DNA from: Nannobrachium achirus
Lineage: Eukaryota > Chordata > Actinopteri > Myctophiformes > Myctophidae
Assembly (NCBI GenBank): GCA_963921795.1
Contig: OY997653.1
Coordinates: 28,368,994-28,432,993, forward strand
Direction: 5' to 3'
Length of the DNA stretch: 64,000 nucleotides
Shown here: positions 44,218 to 55,589 of the stretch, piece by piece
Layout: every line of letters starts with the position of its first letter
Position numbering within the stretch: position 1 is the first letter of the stretch
The notes under the pieces: generated by a model
What the model saw: only the letters and a program-made list of their open reading frames with translations
What the model was told of the DNA's origin: nothing
The model's database searches: none
Translations under genes and position numbers: made by a program

Positions 44218-44815
44218 AGCTAGGGTGAGGAGAGGAGAGCGAGGGATAGGAGAGGAGGAGAGCCCAAAAGGGGAGAACCAGAGAATGCGAGTTGATGGAT
44301 AATAACAATGCAGTGTTTGCATGCTAGGGGGGAGAGAGAGGAAAAACTGAAAAATTGAAGGCGAGAGTACGGAAACGTATTGTTGGCAGGGAGGATGAGG
44401 TGGTATTTTGTGATTTTGTTCTGTTATTTCTCTTACTCACCGCAGTATTTCCAGAAACGCTATAATAATTAGATTCGAACAAACCGACTACAACAGGTTT
44501 CTAATGCAGGATGGGAAAAGAGGTGAATATCATTCCTTTCGGTTTCTCTCCTATCTGCAGGCAAACGATCTCCAAAGACCTGGCATGCGATAGCCCCTCA
44601 CATATAGCCTCACTCTGTCTGTGCTCTTTCCAGTGGAACTGGGTGGCTTAAGCCTGACCGTTATTTCGAGTAACTAACACAAAAAAGGGTAACAGGAGAG
44701 CGGTCAGCAAAAGGTGAATCTCTGGGCCTTTAAAAAAAAAAGAAGCAAAAAGAAAAGTTGGAGAGATCTAGACAGGCAGGACGAGCGTTACCTCGAGACA
44801 CACTGATAGATTATA

Positions 44816-44950
44816 GATGGAGAGAGAAGGGCAGCGAGATAGAGGGAGAGAGACAGAGAGAGAGAGAGAGAATGAGAGAGAGGGAGACGCAGCCAGAAGA
44901 GACAGAGAATGAGGAGAGAGAGATAGAGAGAGACAAATGGAGGGAGAAGG
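44816..44950 (+). repeat. GA-rich purine tract
   Basis: GAGA repeats with occasional ATGAGA, CAGAGA and GGGAGA units over about 135 bp. The Glu-Arg open frame across it is an artefact. Confidence 0.85.
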
Positions 44951-45090
44951 AGGGTGAATTGAAGAGGGATGTGGGCGTCCTACGCTACTCTGGTAAGACT
45001 GCAAAGGTCAGCGTTTGAGCGTTGTGTAAATCTATCATTCCACACTGCTGCCCCAAGGCTCCCACACCAGAGCTGGCTGCTGCCACCCTA

Positions 45091-45355
45091 CTCGTCGCTG
45101 TCGGGTGGAAACCTCGTATCTCCAAGTTTCGAATTTGTACGTTCTTTCGCAAAGTAAAAGCCCTGCTTCATCACACAAGGCCGTCGCACAGAAGTAGTGA
45201 AAACAGCAGATCTACGAGCACACAACGCCTCGCGGTGCGAGGCGTTGCGTGCTTGTAGATCGGCTGTTTTCACTAGTTTAAATCATTTTTAAACTGATAA
45301 ATCCAAAACGAACGGTTTTGGACATAGCCTATAAGGTTTTCACCCAACAACGAGG
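45091..45355 (+). mobile_element. Family Q miniature element, copy Q8
   Basis: CTCGTCGCTGTCGGGTGG at the left and CACCCAACAACGAG at the right, TA on the left. Complete hairpin at about 45197-45275 with GCCTCGCGGTGCGAGGC tip. Both halves are present, so this is a near-complete copy. Confidence 0.8.
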
Positions 45356-46077
45356 CTATGCTCCTGCTGCCTCCACCTCCTCTCAATCTCAGTCAGGCCA
45401 GTGGCCTCCACTGTCTTTTTGTTTGAATAATAAACAAAAAGTTGTGTTAATAAGTAACTATCCTTACTTATAAATAATCAAACCTCAAACATCTGTTCTG
45501 CCCGGTTCTCCTCAGTTGCCGGAGCAATTGATCCGAAACACGGCATTGACCATTGGCCTGTTCTTCACTTTACCAAAATGTAAGCTGTTTATTAGTGTTT
45601 TTATGTAAACACAGGAGATTCGGAGTTCGGGCTTTGTGATCTATCGACTATCGTCGCTATGGTTACAGCCACGCAAGCTATGGGATGATCAGACTGCACA
45701 TGCATTGAGTAAATATCTCTGATATTCTCTCATGCTGATGGACCCCAACTGTGAATGCAAGAGCAGAATACCGTACATTATCCGTCCTTGACTATACTGT
45801 ATTCTCAAGCAAGAGAACAGTCGTTATTTTCCTTTCAAACGAGACTACGTGCCGAGTACAGCAACAGCACATGCGGCGCGGGCACGTTCATGTTGCCCAC
45901 GACAAAAGGTCACGAGTCAGAATGAATGTGTGACGTTGTACTGTAAAGTGCACAGCGCTGCGTGTCGCCGAGGAGCCGGAGGAGTCCACCCACCCTGAAG
46001 CAATTACTGTCCCTGTTCATCTCAACATTTCTATGGCAGTCGTGTGTTGTTCACTGTTCACGTTCCCTAGATCTCCA

Positions 46078-46690
46078 CAGAGGCGTCAATTGGGTATGGC
46101 AAGGTATGGCAATTGCTATACCTTGGCTCCGGGGGAAAAAATAAATAAATGTACACTATCCGCGTTGAATTTGATTATTCTGTTGTTAAATCACTTTAAA
46201 CGAACTACAATGCAAATTAGAACAAAATGATCGCTTTCACCAGGTATTCATGGGTTGTATTTGTAGTCCTACGCCAGCCATGTTGAGGACCAATACAGGT
46301 GTTCTGACTGCATGGCGTAGAACATTAGTTCTATGCCAATCAGACAAATTGAAACGCCTGTGTTGGTCCTCAACATGGCCGCTTAGGACTACAAATGCAA
46401 CCCATGAATTATATTCTCCACAACACTTGTATCCCCCCTTATCTTGGCAAATGGTTTATTTCGAAGTTCAGTAGGTCAGCACTCAGCACAGGTGCAATGT
46501 ATTCTTGTTAATTAGCAGCAGCGGCACATTTTTTTCAAGTGTGGCAGACAGTTGTTTTTGTGCCTTGTAGTAAAATAATATTATCTACTACTTACTATCT
46601 ACTACTTAGCTGTTGCTAAGGTATGGCAACATGACTGGTGGCGTGCAAGACACAAGTCATGTTGCCATACCTTAGCTTTTGCTGAACCGA
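46078..46690 (+). mobile_element. hAT-type element, family V, copy V3
   Basis: Begins CAGAGGCGTCAATTGGG and ends AACCGACGCCACC. The right-hand palindrome is at 46614-46677 with a partly unpaired tip. A fold-back element of another family is nested at 46246-46409. No target duplication is legible. Confidence 0.78.
46246..46409. mobile_element. Fold-back element, family W, copy 1
   Basis: ATTCATGGGTTGTATTTGTA ... TACAAATGCAACCCATGAAT. The arms of about 60-75 bp share GCCATGTTGAGGACCAA, inverted. Nested in V3; comparison with V2 shows it replaced nothing obvious at GGTATTAT. Confidence 0.82.
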
Positions 46691-47040
46691 CGCCACCAAC
46701 CTGCTCGTTCTATTCTCTTTATCTTCTCCTCTGCTTCATGTCCTTCACCTCCTCTTCCTTCCACTTATCCGCCTCTCAGATCTGTACTCCAACCCTTATC
46801 CTTTTCTAATTATCTCCCGCTCCATCTTTTCTTGCTCTATCAACCCCCCCCCCTCCCCTCCCCTCCCCTATCGTCTCATGCTTCTGACCTTGCTGGCCCC
46901 TCTTAGAGACAGAATGAATGCAACCCCCCCCCCCCACCTCTCTGTCCATGGGCATTCATACGCAAACAGGAGGTACGTGTCTCTGAACATGTGACACATG
47001 CACTCTCCATATACTGCAATTATCTCTCTCGCACTCTCTC

Positions 47041-47099
47041 GTGCACGCACGCACGCACGCACGCCACGCACGCACGCACGCACGCACGCACACACGCAC

Positions 47100-47155
<56 letters not shown>
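47041..47155. repeat. (CGCA)n(CA)n microsatellite
   Basis: CGCA tetranucleotides pass into a pure CA run. Confidence 0.96.
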
Positions 47156-47157
<2 letters not shown>

Positions 47158-47525
47158 TCCATGTGGTAGAAGTTGTTCTTGTTATCCTATTCTTTGTCTG
47201 AACCATTAGTTTGATGCTGTTTGAGCAAATATTCATAATGAGCCCATAAACACTGCTCCAAAAAAAAAACATCCTTTGCAGATAGTAATTACTCACTGGG
47301 AATCACTTCTTAGGCTAATACTAGGAAAGGAACTAAGAAAATTTCAAACTTTAAATTAGACCACGCAATCGCTTCACAGAATGCATGTCTGGAATCTCAA
47401 TAAATCTGCAGAAACCAGCTGCAGTTCTTTGAGTTGGACGGCAATTAAAAGAATAAAAAACTAAATAAAGCTATACATTCTCCCCCAATCAGTGGCATCG
47501 CTGCTACACATTATTAGGATTATAG

Positions 47526-48005
47526 CAGGGTTCCCCAATAGGCGGCCCACGGGGGGCTACTGTCTGGCCCCCACCAACCCCAGTAATAATGGTGGTATAA
47601 GAGCAGCAACAACACTAGTATATCGTCATTGTTGGGTGGAAACCTTGTATCTCCAAATTTGTACGTTCTTTCGCAAAGTAAAGCCCTGATTCATCATACA
47701 AGGCCATCGCACAAAAGTAGTGAAAACAGCAGATCTACAAGCACACAACGCCTCGCGGTGCGAGGCGTTGTGCGAGGCGTTGTGTGCTTGTAGATCGGCT
47801 GTTTTCACTAGTTTAAATCATTTTTAAAAATATAAATGCAAAATGAACGGTTTTGGACATACAAGATATTCACTCGACAACGACGATATCTGAACTGTCG
47901 CTGGAGTAGTGGGAACGCCACTGTTGCCCCCTGCAATGTTGTGGCCCTCGGCTTGGTACCTTAAACATAATTCGGCCCTTGGGGAAAACTAATTGGGGAA
48001 CCCTG
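47526..48005. mobile_element. hAT-type element hosting family Q
   Basis: Ends CAGGGTTCCCCAATAGG and TTGGGGAACCCTG. Exact 8-bp target duplication GATTATAG at 47518-47525 and 48006-48013. GGCGGCCCACGGGG and TTCGGCCCTTGGGG lie next to the ends. A full Q core sits inside at 47620-47889. Its sequence outside Q differs from the hAT hosts at 13302 and 36000. Confidence 0.93.
47620..47889 (+). mobile_element. Family Q miniature element, copy Q9
   Basis: TATCGTCATTGTTGGGTGG to CACTCGACAACGACGATA, complete, with TA on each side. The hairpin (about 47720-47812) has a 12-bp internal duplication of GCGAGGCGTTGT on its right arm. Confidence 0.85.
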
Positions 48006-48632
48006 GATTATAGGGTTGCGGCGGGGAGTGAACTATTTCTCTATGACATTGCGAATTGAACATGTTTTTCTTAAAACTATATTGTGTACCTGTGGCTTCT
48101 ACGGGAACACACAGCATAGTATATATAGTATCGTTTTACAGACAGGAGCCTGTTGGTAGAGTCGTCTACATTAGATTGTTAGGACATTATAGCTGATAAT
48201 GCAATTCTCTATGTAAGAAACGAATGGGACATTTACTCGCGGAAACTGACAGTGGAGCTCTATTGGATGTTCACTTCATTTGAGGCATTAGACTCAACCC
48301 CGCGCTTACGAGATATTGGACTGTCCATCTGTCCACATCATTTGACAGGGTATAATGCGGCATCATTTAAATCCTGCTAGTCAACTGTCAGCAATCAAAT
48401 TGCATAGTCAATCAAACCACTGTCATGTTGTCTTAACAAGTAGCCAATGGAGTGTCTCCAAAAGGAACACTCTGTCAAACTGAAGAGCTCATTCAAATGA
48501 AATGTACTCCGAGGGTGTCATTCTTCAAAAGTAGACATTTTACAAAAGATTTCCTAAAAGCAAGACACAGTCAGTGTCACACAGACACACAGACACACAC
48601 ACTGAGCACACATTCAGAGCCCATATAGAAAT
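48006..48632. other. Intergenic sequence, no gene identified
   Basis: No repeat or exon recognised; a short ACACAG tract lies near 48580-48605. Confidence 0.4.
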
Positions 48633-48633
48633 G

Positions 48634-49090
48634 CAGGACAACTTTGTTTTTTTTACAACAAGTGTTCATATTTTAGATTGTAATTAGAGAAAAGAAAAGA
48701 TGAGTGTTAAAATGTTCATTTACAGTACTTCTTTCTATCATTTTATCCATTTTAGAGAGTTTAATTTCAGCGTGTGGGGGCATGCGTGCAAGTGGCTAAA
48801 TATGTATATTTAGACATAATGAGCTGACAAATTCTTTATTATTTAGAGCAACACTTCTAGCCCCCATAGGTCACACCTAACCATGAAAGGAAACCATGCG
48901 GTGCATGTAGAGGATGGGCTTATTGTGTCTAAAAAGACACATTGCCACTTGCACGCATGCCCCAACCACTGAAATCAAACTTGCTAAATTGGCTAAAACG
49001 ACAGAAATAAGTAAATGAAAACATTTGAACACTTATCTTTTCTTTTCTCTAATTACAATCTAAAATATGAAAAACAAAGTTGTCCTTTAA
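48634..49090. mobile_element. TTAA-type fold-back element, family Z, copy Z3
   Basis: Left end GGACAACTTTGTTTTTTTT (its TTAA lost), right end AAAGTTGTCCTTTAA with TTAA at 49087-49090. Interior as in Z1, including GGGGGCATGCGTGCAAGTGG and its inverse. It lacks the 182-bp hairpin insertion of Z2. Confidence 0.85.
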
Positions 49091-49587
49091 AAGGCAAAAC
49101 AGTAATGTTGGACAAAATCAAATCATCATCAACTGCACACTGCTGTCTATGAATCACCAGTGAGCTTTGTGTTTAGACTTGCATGTTCATTCTTTTCTTG
49201 TCAACTCTTCCCATGCGTCATTTATTATCTGACAGGCTGGGGAGGCAGAGATTATGTTTTATTTATTCGTTTTATTTTCAAATCATTCACGGTTTTAACG
49301 CCATGACTTGTGAGTAATTCCCTCAAGCAAGGTCTGCAGCAGTGCAGACTTATGGGAAATGTGCGCAGGGGCTCAAAATGTCTGCCAGGGAACTGTCGTT
49401 GTGCTCTTGCTGGCTTTATTGTGGGACAGCCTTGAGCCCTGGCAGACTTAGGTTTTTGACAGAAAAGCCGTCAGAACACTTCAAAAGACCTCGGGGTAGT
49501 CACACGTTAGGAACAAATGCGAGCAGGCTCATCATTATGTTTAACCCTCAAATATCTGGAACGACTTTAACCACTTTAACCATTATT
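49091..49587. other. Intergenic sequence, no gene identified
   Basis: No repeat or exon recognised. Confidence 0.4.
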
Positions 49588-49945
49588 CTATGCTTTAACT
49601 ATTGAAAAATAGCAGATATACAAGCTCGCAGCGCGGCTGCGAGCTTGACTTCTAAATCCTCGGCTTGACTTCTAAATCCTTCCTCTGAATCAGTGGTTCT
49701 CAAACTTTTTCATGTCAAGGACCCCCAAAATTACATTTTTTTGGCCGCAGACCCCATCTCAAAATATGCTGTTCCAGGGACCCCACAAAAGCAGAGATTT
49801 GATTTTCAAAAGTTTATATATTGAAAAATGTGCACACATTTTCACGATTTTTCAAAAATAGCAGATCTACAAGCTCGCTGTGAGCTTGTATATCTGCTAT
49901 TTTTCAATAGTTAAAGCATAAATAATTCTAGGCCTAAATAGCTTA
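49588..49945 (+). mobile_element. Family P double-hairpin core, reduced copy P7
   Basis: First hairpin (49602-49640) shortened to GCTCGCAGCGCGGCTGCGAGC and followed by a tandem GGCTTGACTTCTAAATCC. Centre with CAGTGGTTCTCAAACTTTTT, then GGACCCCC. Second hairpin (49850-49912) with the whole upper stem removed, leaving GCTCGCTGTGAGC. Right margin AATTCTAGGCCTAAAT as in P4. Confidence 0.75.
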
Positions 49946-50348
49946 AGGAAAGATTGCTGTCCCGTCAGTTTACACAAGGGAATTTCAATTAGTCTTTTCA
50001 CATACAGTACAGCCCACCTACGTAACCTTGCGAATCCCCAGTACACACTGTACACGACACAGGAAGGTCAAAACTATGGACGATTATGTCTGAATGTGAG
50101 GAAGCAGATAGGGAGTCCGGGGAACCATCCTTTGTCTAGTTAATGAGAGCCATGATCAATGAATGAATCCACACATGGACTGTCTGGAATTCACAATGAG
50201 AGAGAGAGAGAAAGAGCATGAGAGAAAGAGTCAGTCCATACAGAATGTGACCCCCAGAAGCTAACATCAAGACGAATCCTCTGTCTATGCAGTAACTAAC
50301 CAATGTTAGTGATTCCGTGCTTGGTGCTGTGACTACACAAATGCAATG

Positions 50349-50629
50349 ATAGCGACACTGTCGGGCAGAAACCTTGTATCTCCAAGTTTCAAATGTGTAC
50401 GTTTTTTCACCAAGTAAAGCCCTGCTTCATCATTAAGGCTGTCACACAAAAGTAGTGAAAACAGCCAATCTACAGCCAATCTACAGCCAATCCACAACGC
50501 CTTGCGGTGCGAGGCGTTGTGTGCTTGTAGATCTGCTATTTTCACTAGTTTAGTTCATTTTTAAAATGATAAATACAAAACAAACGGTCTTGGACATACA
50601 AGGTTTCCAGTCCACCCGACAACGACGAT
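50349..50629 (+). mobile_element. Family Q miniature element, copy Q10
   Basis: GCGACACTGTCGGGCAGAAAC to CACCCGACAACGACGA, both halves present. The left hairpin arm has a tandem of three CCAATCTACAG-like units at about 50466-50495, so the arms no longer pair fully. Confidence 0.8.
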
Positions 50630-50664
50630 TATGTTTGTAGACCTGAGGCCGTTTCTACAAATGC

Positions 50665-50860
50665 CTTCTAAACTAGTAGTTCTTTTCAAACCTTTTTGTG
50701 CTACGGGCCGCGGACCCCTATCTGAAAATATTTGGTGCCAGGGACCCCCAGAAGAGAGGATTTGTGTTAAAAACTCTTTCAAGATTGTTGTCGATGTACA
50801 AACTCGCAGCGTGGCACAAAGTATATCTGCTATTTTTGAATAGCCAATGCTAAAATCTAA
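50665..50860 (+). mobile_element. Worn family P fragment, copy P9
   Basis: GTTCTTTTCAAACCTTTTTG, GCCGCGGACCCC and CCAGGGACCCCCAGAAG match the P centre. CAAACTCGCAGCGTGGCAC, then TATATCTGCTATTTTTGAAT is a damaged second hairpin. Confidence 0.6.
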
Positions 50861-52017
50861 AATGACACAGATGCTTTCCCGGTTTTAATGGGTTAACATA
50901 GTTACCCCAGTTTTTTTTCCCCCTGTATAGCCCCATATGTTCCAGCCGTCTAGAACAGGATTAGTACTTATGTAAGAAAATAATTTCATATAACATTACA
51001 CAAGTGACAGCAATGTTAAAAGAATATGTTTTTATCTGTAGGTGAAAAAAGAATCCAGGTTAGCTACAAACAGCTGCTAAACTACTACTCATTTTCCTGC
51101 ATCAAATAACTTGAAAACCAAAAATGTCAAACGTAATGTATAGAGCTTGTTTAAATAATGTTAAAATCTATAATAGTTAATTATTTTGGATCAGCCGGGG
51201 AATGCCAATTATGGTGTCACGGTGGCTTCACAAATCATTACATCATCATCATCAATCCAGGGTTTTAGTATAGACGAGTGGGGAACAACCCTACAGTTTG
51301 CCTGCAGATCGCACATCACTGCCGGTGTCAGGGCTCTCACAGCAATCTTTTGGTTACTTGTTAGCTTCTCCGCCTCACAGGCGAACCTGCCACAGAGCAT
51401 TAGTCAGAGTATCAGTCCACATAAAACGAAAGCCCTTCGGAGGGAGCTTGTTACTGAAAAGGTGAAGCATCGGTCTGGGTTCTCTCTTTGACCAGGCCTT
51501 CGTAGTTCTTACACGAAGGTTTCATCATCGCACACATGTCATGGTCTGTTGAGGAATGGAACCTTCACGCACTAAGCCTCCCTCCCTGCTCTCTGCTCTC
51601 CATGGACCTGCATGCTGCAGACTAAATGCCAAAGGATGATTACGGTGCTGGTTTGTCAAGCTGGGACCACGGCTCCAAAACATCTCTGGGGAGCTGTGAA
51701 GTCTCCAGATGATTTGACAAAAAGGGAATTATCCTTGAGAGGTGTGACGATCTCCGGGGCCTGAAATGACCGGGCCTATTGACGTGATTGATTTCGGGTG
51801 TTATTTCTAGGAATGGTTTTGGATGTTCGTTCTAGGAAAATAACCAACGATTAAGTCACTGTACAAATCCCAGCATGTAAGGTGTGCATAAGAAAACGAC
51901 TGTACAGTAGTTCTATTTGTATATACCGGTAGATGACAAACAGGTGTGAGGTTTTACGGGCCCTGGGGGGGTCAAAAACAGGATTGGAAAGAAATTGAAA
52001 TAGCCGGAGCACCAATC
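50861..52017. other. Intergenic sequence, no gene identified
   Basis: An open frame at 51186-51491 has no recognisable domain. No repeat boundary is recognised. Confidence 0.4.
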
Positions 52018-52044
52018 TCTTTTCTTTTCTTTTCTTTTCTTTTC
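52018..52044. repeat. (TTTTC)n microsatellite
   Basis: About five pentanucleotide units. Confidence 0.93.
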
Positions 52045-52319
52045 ATATCCTTCTCTCTGAACCCATTCCTTAAAGTCAGGCACCTCCACTCCAAACATGA
52101 GCTGCTCCCACTCCCCGTCTGGGAGCAACAGTCAGGGGCAGAAGAGAAAACAATTTCTCTGTTCCAAGAATTCTGGACGGTCCGGGTAATGGGGCAGAAA
52201 TTGGATGTGGGGTCATGGCAGGTAACCGAGCCATATGAGGCGCGGCAGCAATACTTTCCCCCCAGCTCCTACCAAAGTTCCCCCAGGGTGACCCCATGAC
52301 CTGTCAAGCCATAATCTGC

Positions 52320-52356
52320 ACAACATTGCTCTCAGCCAGGCTGAGAGCAATGTTGT
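52320..52356. repeat. Perfect palindrome, 18-bp arms, 1-nt loop
   Basis: ACAACATTGCTCTCAGCC, A, GGCTGAGAGCAATGTTGT. Not part of any element I recognise. Confidence 0.95.
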
Positions 52357-52452
52357 CACTGGCCTAGCGACGCAATCCTTTCGCTTGCATTCACTCCTCT
52401 ATACCTTTACTAATCCTTTTGCTTTTCTCCAATGTTCACTCTAATCTCACCC

Positions 52453-52457
<5 letters not shown>

Positions 52458-52490
<33 letters not shown>

Positions 52491-52497
52491 TCTCTCC
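52458..52497. repeat. (CT)n microsatellite
   Basis: A CT run of about 40 bp. Confidence 0.94.
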
Positions 52498-53307
52498 AAT
52501 TCAATTCATCCCCGCCATTCAATTTCATTTGCTATATTGGCGCGGAGCGGAAAATGCTTATCCTGACGAAATATGAGAAACAATTTGAAAGCATAGAAGA
52601 ACAGACCATACATTTGAATAAGGATTAAAGGTGGTAAGCCATTATAACTTCACTCACAGACAACGTTACATTTAACAGCAAATGAGTTATACAATGTTAG
52701 CTCTGATTGTTGTCCCTGATACCTGATACCAGTGTCATTCCCAATAATTGTTTTCAAATATTTCACATACTTACTCAATATGGAAATAATCTTTTGGGCA
52801 TGCTCTGCTGCCAAAAAACTCAACATGCTGATCTAAGCTGAGTTTAAGAAGTCCTTGTTCTTTCTCTCATTCACTCTCTACCAATGCAGCATAACGCCCT
52901 CTCTCACCCATCAACAAAGATGCGTACGAAAACAGACACATCACGCACATACACCCACGCGAATGCACTTCCAAATGCTTCTAGCAAGCAGGCGTCCAAA
53001 GGCCACAAGCCAGTCTAATATAAACAGCCAGCATATTAAGACACACACATAACATTCTTTGTCTTGGTTCCATGACATCCTCCCCCACAAACAGAACCTA
53101 CAGTGCAGCAGAGCACTGACATATTCTTTGAATCTGAAGATCCTGTGATCTATATAATACTGTATGTGTTATAGAGCTCCACCCTGCAGTGGTTCTAAAA
53201 CCTTTTCATAACAAGGACAAGGACCCCCAAATGAATGTTTGGCTGACGCATACACATACAGTATACTGTAGCCTACTACACAGACAGAGACACAAACACA
53301 AATACCA

Positions 53308-53570
53308 GTAAGACTCCCTAAATCGGGAGATAAGCGACCGTCAGGTCGCATACACAAACTTATGCATTTTGTTGACATGACTGTAGAGATACTGTGTACT
53401 GTGTTGTGGTTTGGCAGCCAAGGAGTGTGTGTGTGTGTGTGTGCAAAGTTTGGCATGGATCGGGGCAACGGTGGTGGAGATATGAGTAGGGCAAAAGTGT
53501 GACTGACAGACAGACAGATAGTCGGTGGAGGTTTTGATAGTAACTGCGACCTGACGGTCGCAATTAGCAC
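53308..53570 (-). mobile_element. Family X repeat, copy 3, shortened
   Basis: ACCAGTAAGACTCCCTAAAT, then AAGCGACCGTCAGGTCGC at the left and GCGACCTGACGGTCGCAAT at the right. Inside, GTGCAAAGTTTGGCATGGAT is the reverse of family X. Each end is itself a small GCGACC/GGTCGC hairpin. Confidence 0.7.
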
Positions 53571-53657
53571 AAATGGAATATCATTTTTATATACAAAACC
53601 CCCTTCATAACCATTAAAATGTATATGTTTTTTATTTTCCTAAATTAATACTCTATT

Positions 53658-53810
53658 CAGGGACGTACAGAGAATGTTAGAGAGGCAGGGGCTGACATTT
53701 TTAAAAGGGCATTTTGGTGAAAATATTTGAAAATAGCAGACCTCCAAGCTCACAACGCGTCTCGCTGCGACGCGTTGTGAGCTTGGAGGTCGGCTATTTT
53801 CAGTGCTTGA
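53658..53810 (+). mobile_element. Family T element with modified hairpin
   Basis: Begins CAGGGACGTACAGAGAATG (hAT-like end), then TTTTGGTGAAAATATTTG and a hairpin at 53728-53802. The right limit is not defined. The fragment at 6780-6882 belongs here. Confidence 0.7.
53728..53802. repeat. Hairpin with paired stem changes (CCTCC/GGAGG)
   Basis: Left arm TGAAAATAGCAGACCTCCAA, right arm TTGGAGGTCGGCTATTTTCA. The usual ATCTAC/GTAGAT pair is ACCTCC/GGAGGT here. Pairing is kept, except the A/G mismatch conserved in other copies. Confidence 0.93.
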
Positions 53811-54039
53811 TACCACACTGAACTAAGCCTAATCAAGTGAATACTGTAGATGTGGCGTAACGGCATGGATTTCTACACAGAGAGGGCTATTCTTTCCACA
53901 TAAGATGCTGCATTCAAGTGCAGGAGAGTTTGGACAAGGCAATTCTCTTGAATGCTGCCTTCAGATATGGCACGGAAAGAGGGTGTTTGCATTTCTTTCA
54001 CCATTCATGGTCGGTCTGGAGAGGGCACTTCAGACAGAA

Positions 54040-54115
54040 AACTAGCCGATCTATCATCTCACAACACATCGCGATGCGGCGCTTTGTGAATTTGTAGACC
54101 GGTTAATTTAGAAAT
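54040..54115. repeat. Decayed shared-stem hairpin
   Basis: GAAAACTAGCCGATCTATCA ... TGTGAATTTGTAGACCGGTT. It resembles the hairpin but has many unpaired positions, so it is an older copy. Confidence 0.6.
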
Positions 54116-54641
54116 TTCACCTATATTGACAATAAAGATGCCAGTTTGAAAGTGGTTTAGCCTCTACAGTATGTTGCTGCTACTATCTCCCACACTTGCG
54201 CAGTGTGTACAGTATGTATAATGTATAGATGCCTGTTCATTTTTCTTTTAGTTTCCTACCTTGAACCTTGACGTTTTTTAAATATTTACACAAAGATATA
54301 CAGTATGCTCCCGGCTCTGCGCACACTTTTCTCTACTTTATTCATCTTGTTTTAATGATTAATAAGGCAGAGGCAGTTCTGTATATATTTGTACGTGAAT
54401 GTTTTTATGTAATGGGATTTACCCGAGCACCACAAAATGCTTAGAGTATGCGTGTTGAACTCTTCTTTTATGTAAATATGAAAAGTTATAGACCCTCATT
54501 TAATGGTGAAACGGTGAACCAGGCTGTGATGGCGTTATGCGCTTTGATATCGACATGGAGCAGATATGAAGAGTGTCAGTGTGTTTATTACCTCAAGCCG
54601 CCTCACACACCAGAAACAGGAGATACTGTATAGGCTCCTGC

Positions 54642-55123
54642 CAGGGGCGTCGCACCAAATTCTGGGCCCTGGGTACTTTAACTACTGAAAAATAGCAGAT
54701 ATACAAGCTCACAGCGCGGCACCGAGTGCCGCACTGAGAGCTTGTAGATCTGCTATTTTTGAAAAATCGTGAACATTTTGTGCAAGCCTTTGAATATTAC
54801 AAATCCTTATAAGGTTTTTTTTTTTAAACCTATGTTTCCATGTCAGTGGTGCTCAAACCTTTTCATGTGAAGGACCCTGAAAATTATATGTATTTGGCCA
54901 CGGACCCCCATCTCAAAATATGACGTTCCAGGGACCCCCCAAGAAGCAAAATTTGAGTTACAAATGTTCGCTTGAAAAATACATATATTCAAAGATTTGC
55001 ACACATTTTCATGACTTTTCAAAAATAGCAGATCTACAAGCTATTTTTTCAATAGCTAAAGTATAAAATTATTCAAGGCCCTAGTAACTCAATCCCACTT
55101 TTCCTCCCCTTGTGACGCCCCTG
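54642..55123 (+). mobile_element. hAT-type double-hairpin element, family P, copy P8
   Basis: Ends CAGGGGCGTCGCACCAAAT and CTTGTGACGCCCCTG. Exact 8-bp target duplication GCTCCTGC at 54634-54641 and 55124-55131. First hairpin (about 54690-54762) well kept. The second is reduced to AGCAGATCTACAAGC followed by ATTTTTTCAATAGC, losing nearly the whole hairpin between the arms. Confidence 0.95.
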
Positions 55124-55589
55124 GCTCCTGCGCCCTATGGCTATGGGCCACATGGCTTGGGAACCAAAATGGCAAATAGGCTGATGGTGAGGGACACGCC
55201 CATACACTGTAAATGCATATATGGATAATAATCCAAACAATGCACTCCCAAAATAACAAGGAATCACCTGCTTGTTATCTTGTTTAGGCCTATACTTGAT
55301 AATGAGCACCTTATCGATCCTGCTTATTGAGCCGGGATTTTATCGAGCCCACTAATTGAGCGTTTTCTACTATTTTGTGGAAAGATGTGAGATGACAAAT
55401 CCTGAATTAGTCGATTGATTAATTGATTGGCCCGGTCATTCTCATACTCGTTCCCTATGGGATGGATAATGCCAGGCTACCCTAACCCTACTCTGATTCG
55501 TTGGAAAAACATCCAATCAGCAATGACGTCGCTTACATAACAGGTGACGTTGGGAAATACGAGTCAAATGGGGGCTTGCCAGACTGAGA

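Noticed and set aside
52419-52628. Small secreted-protein-like frame with a leucine-rich start
   Set aside because: The leucine/serine run is the CT microsatellite at 52458-52497.
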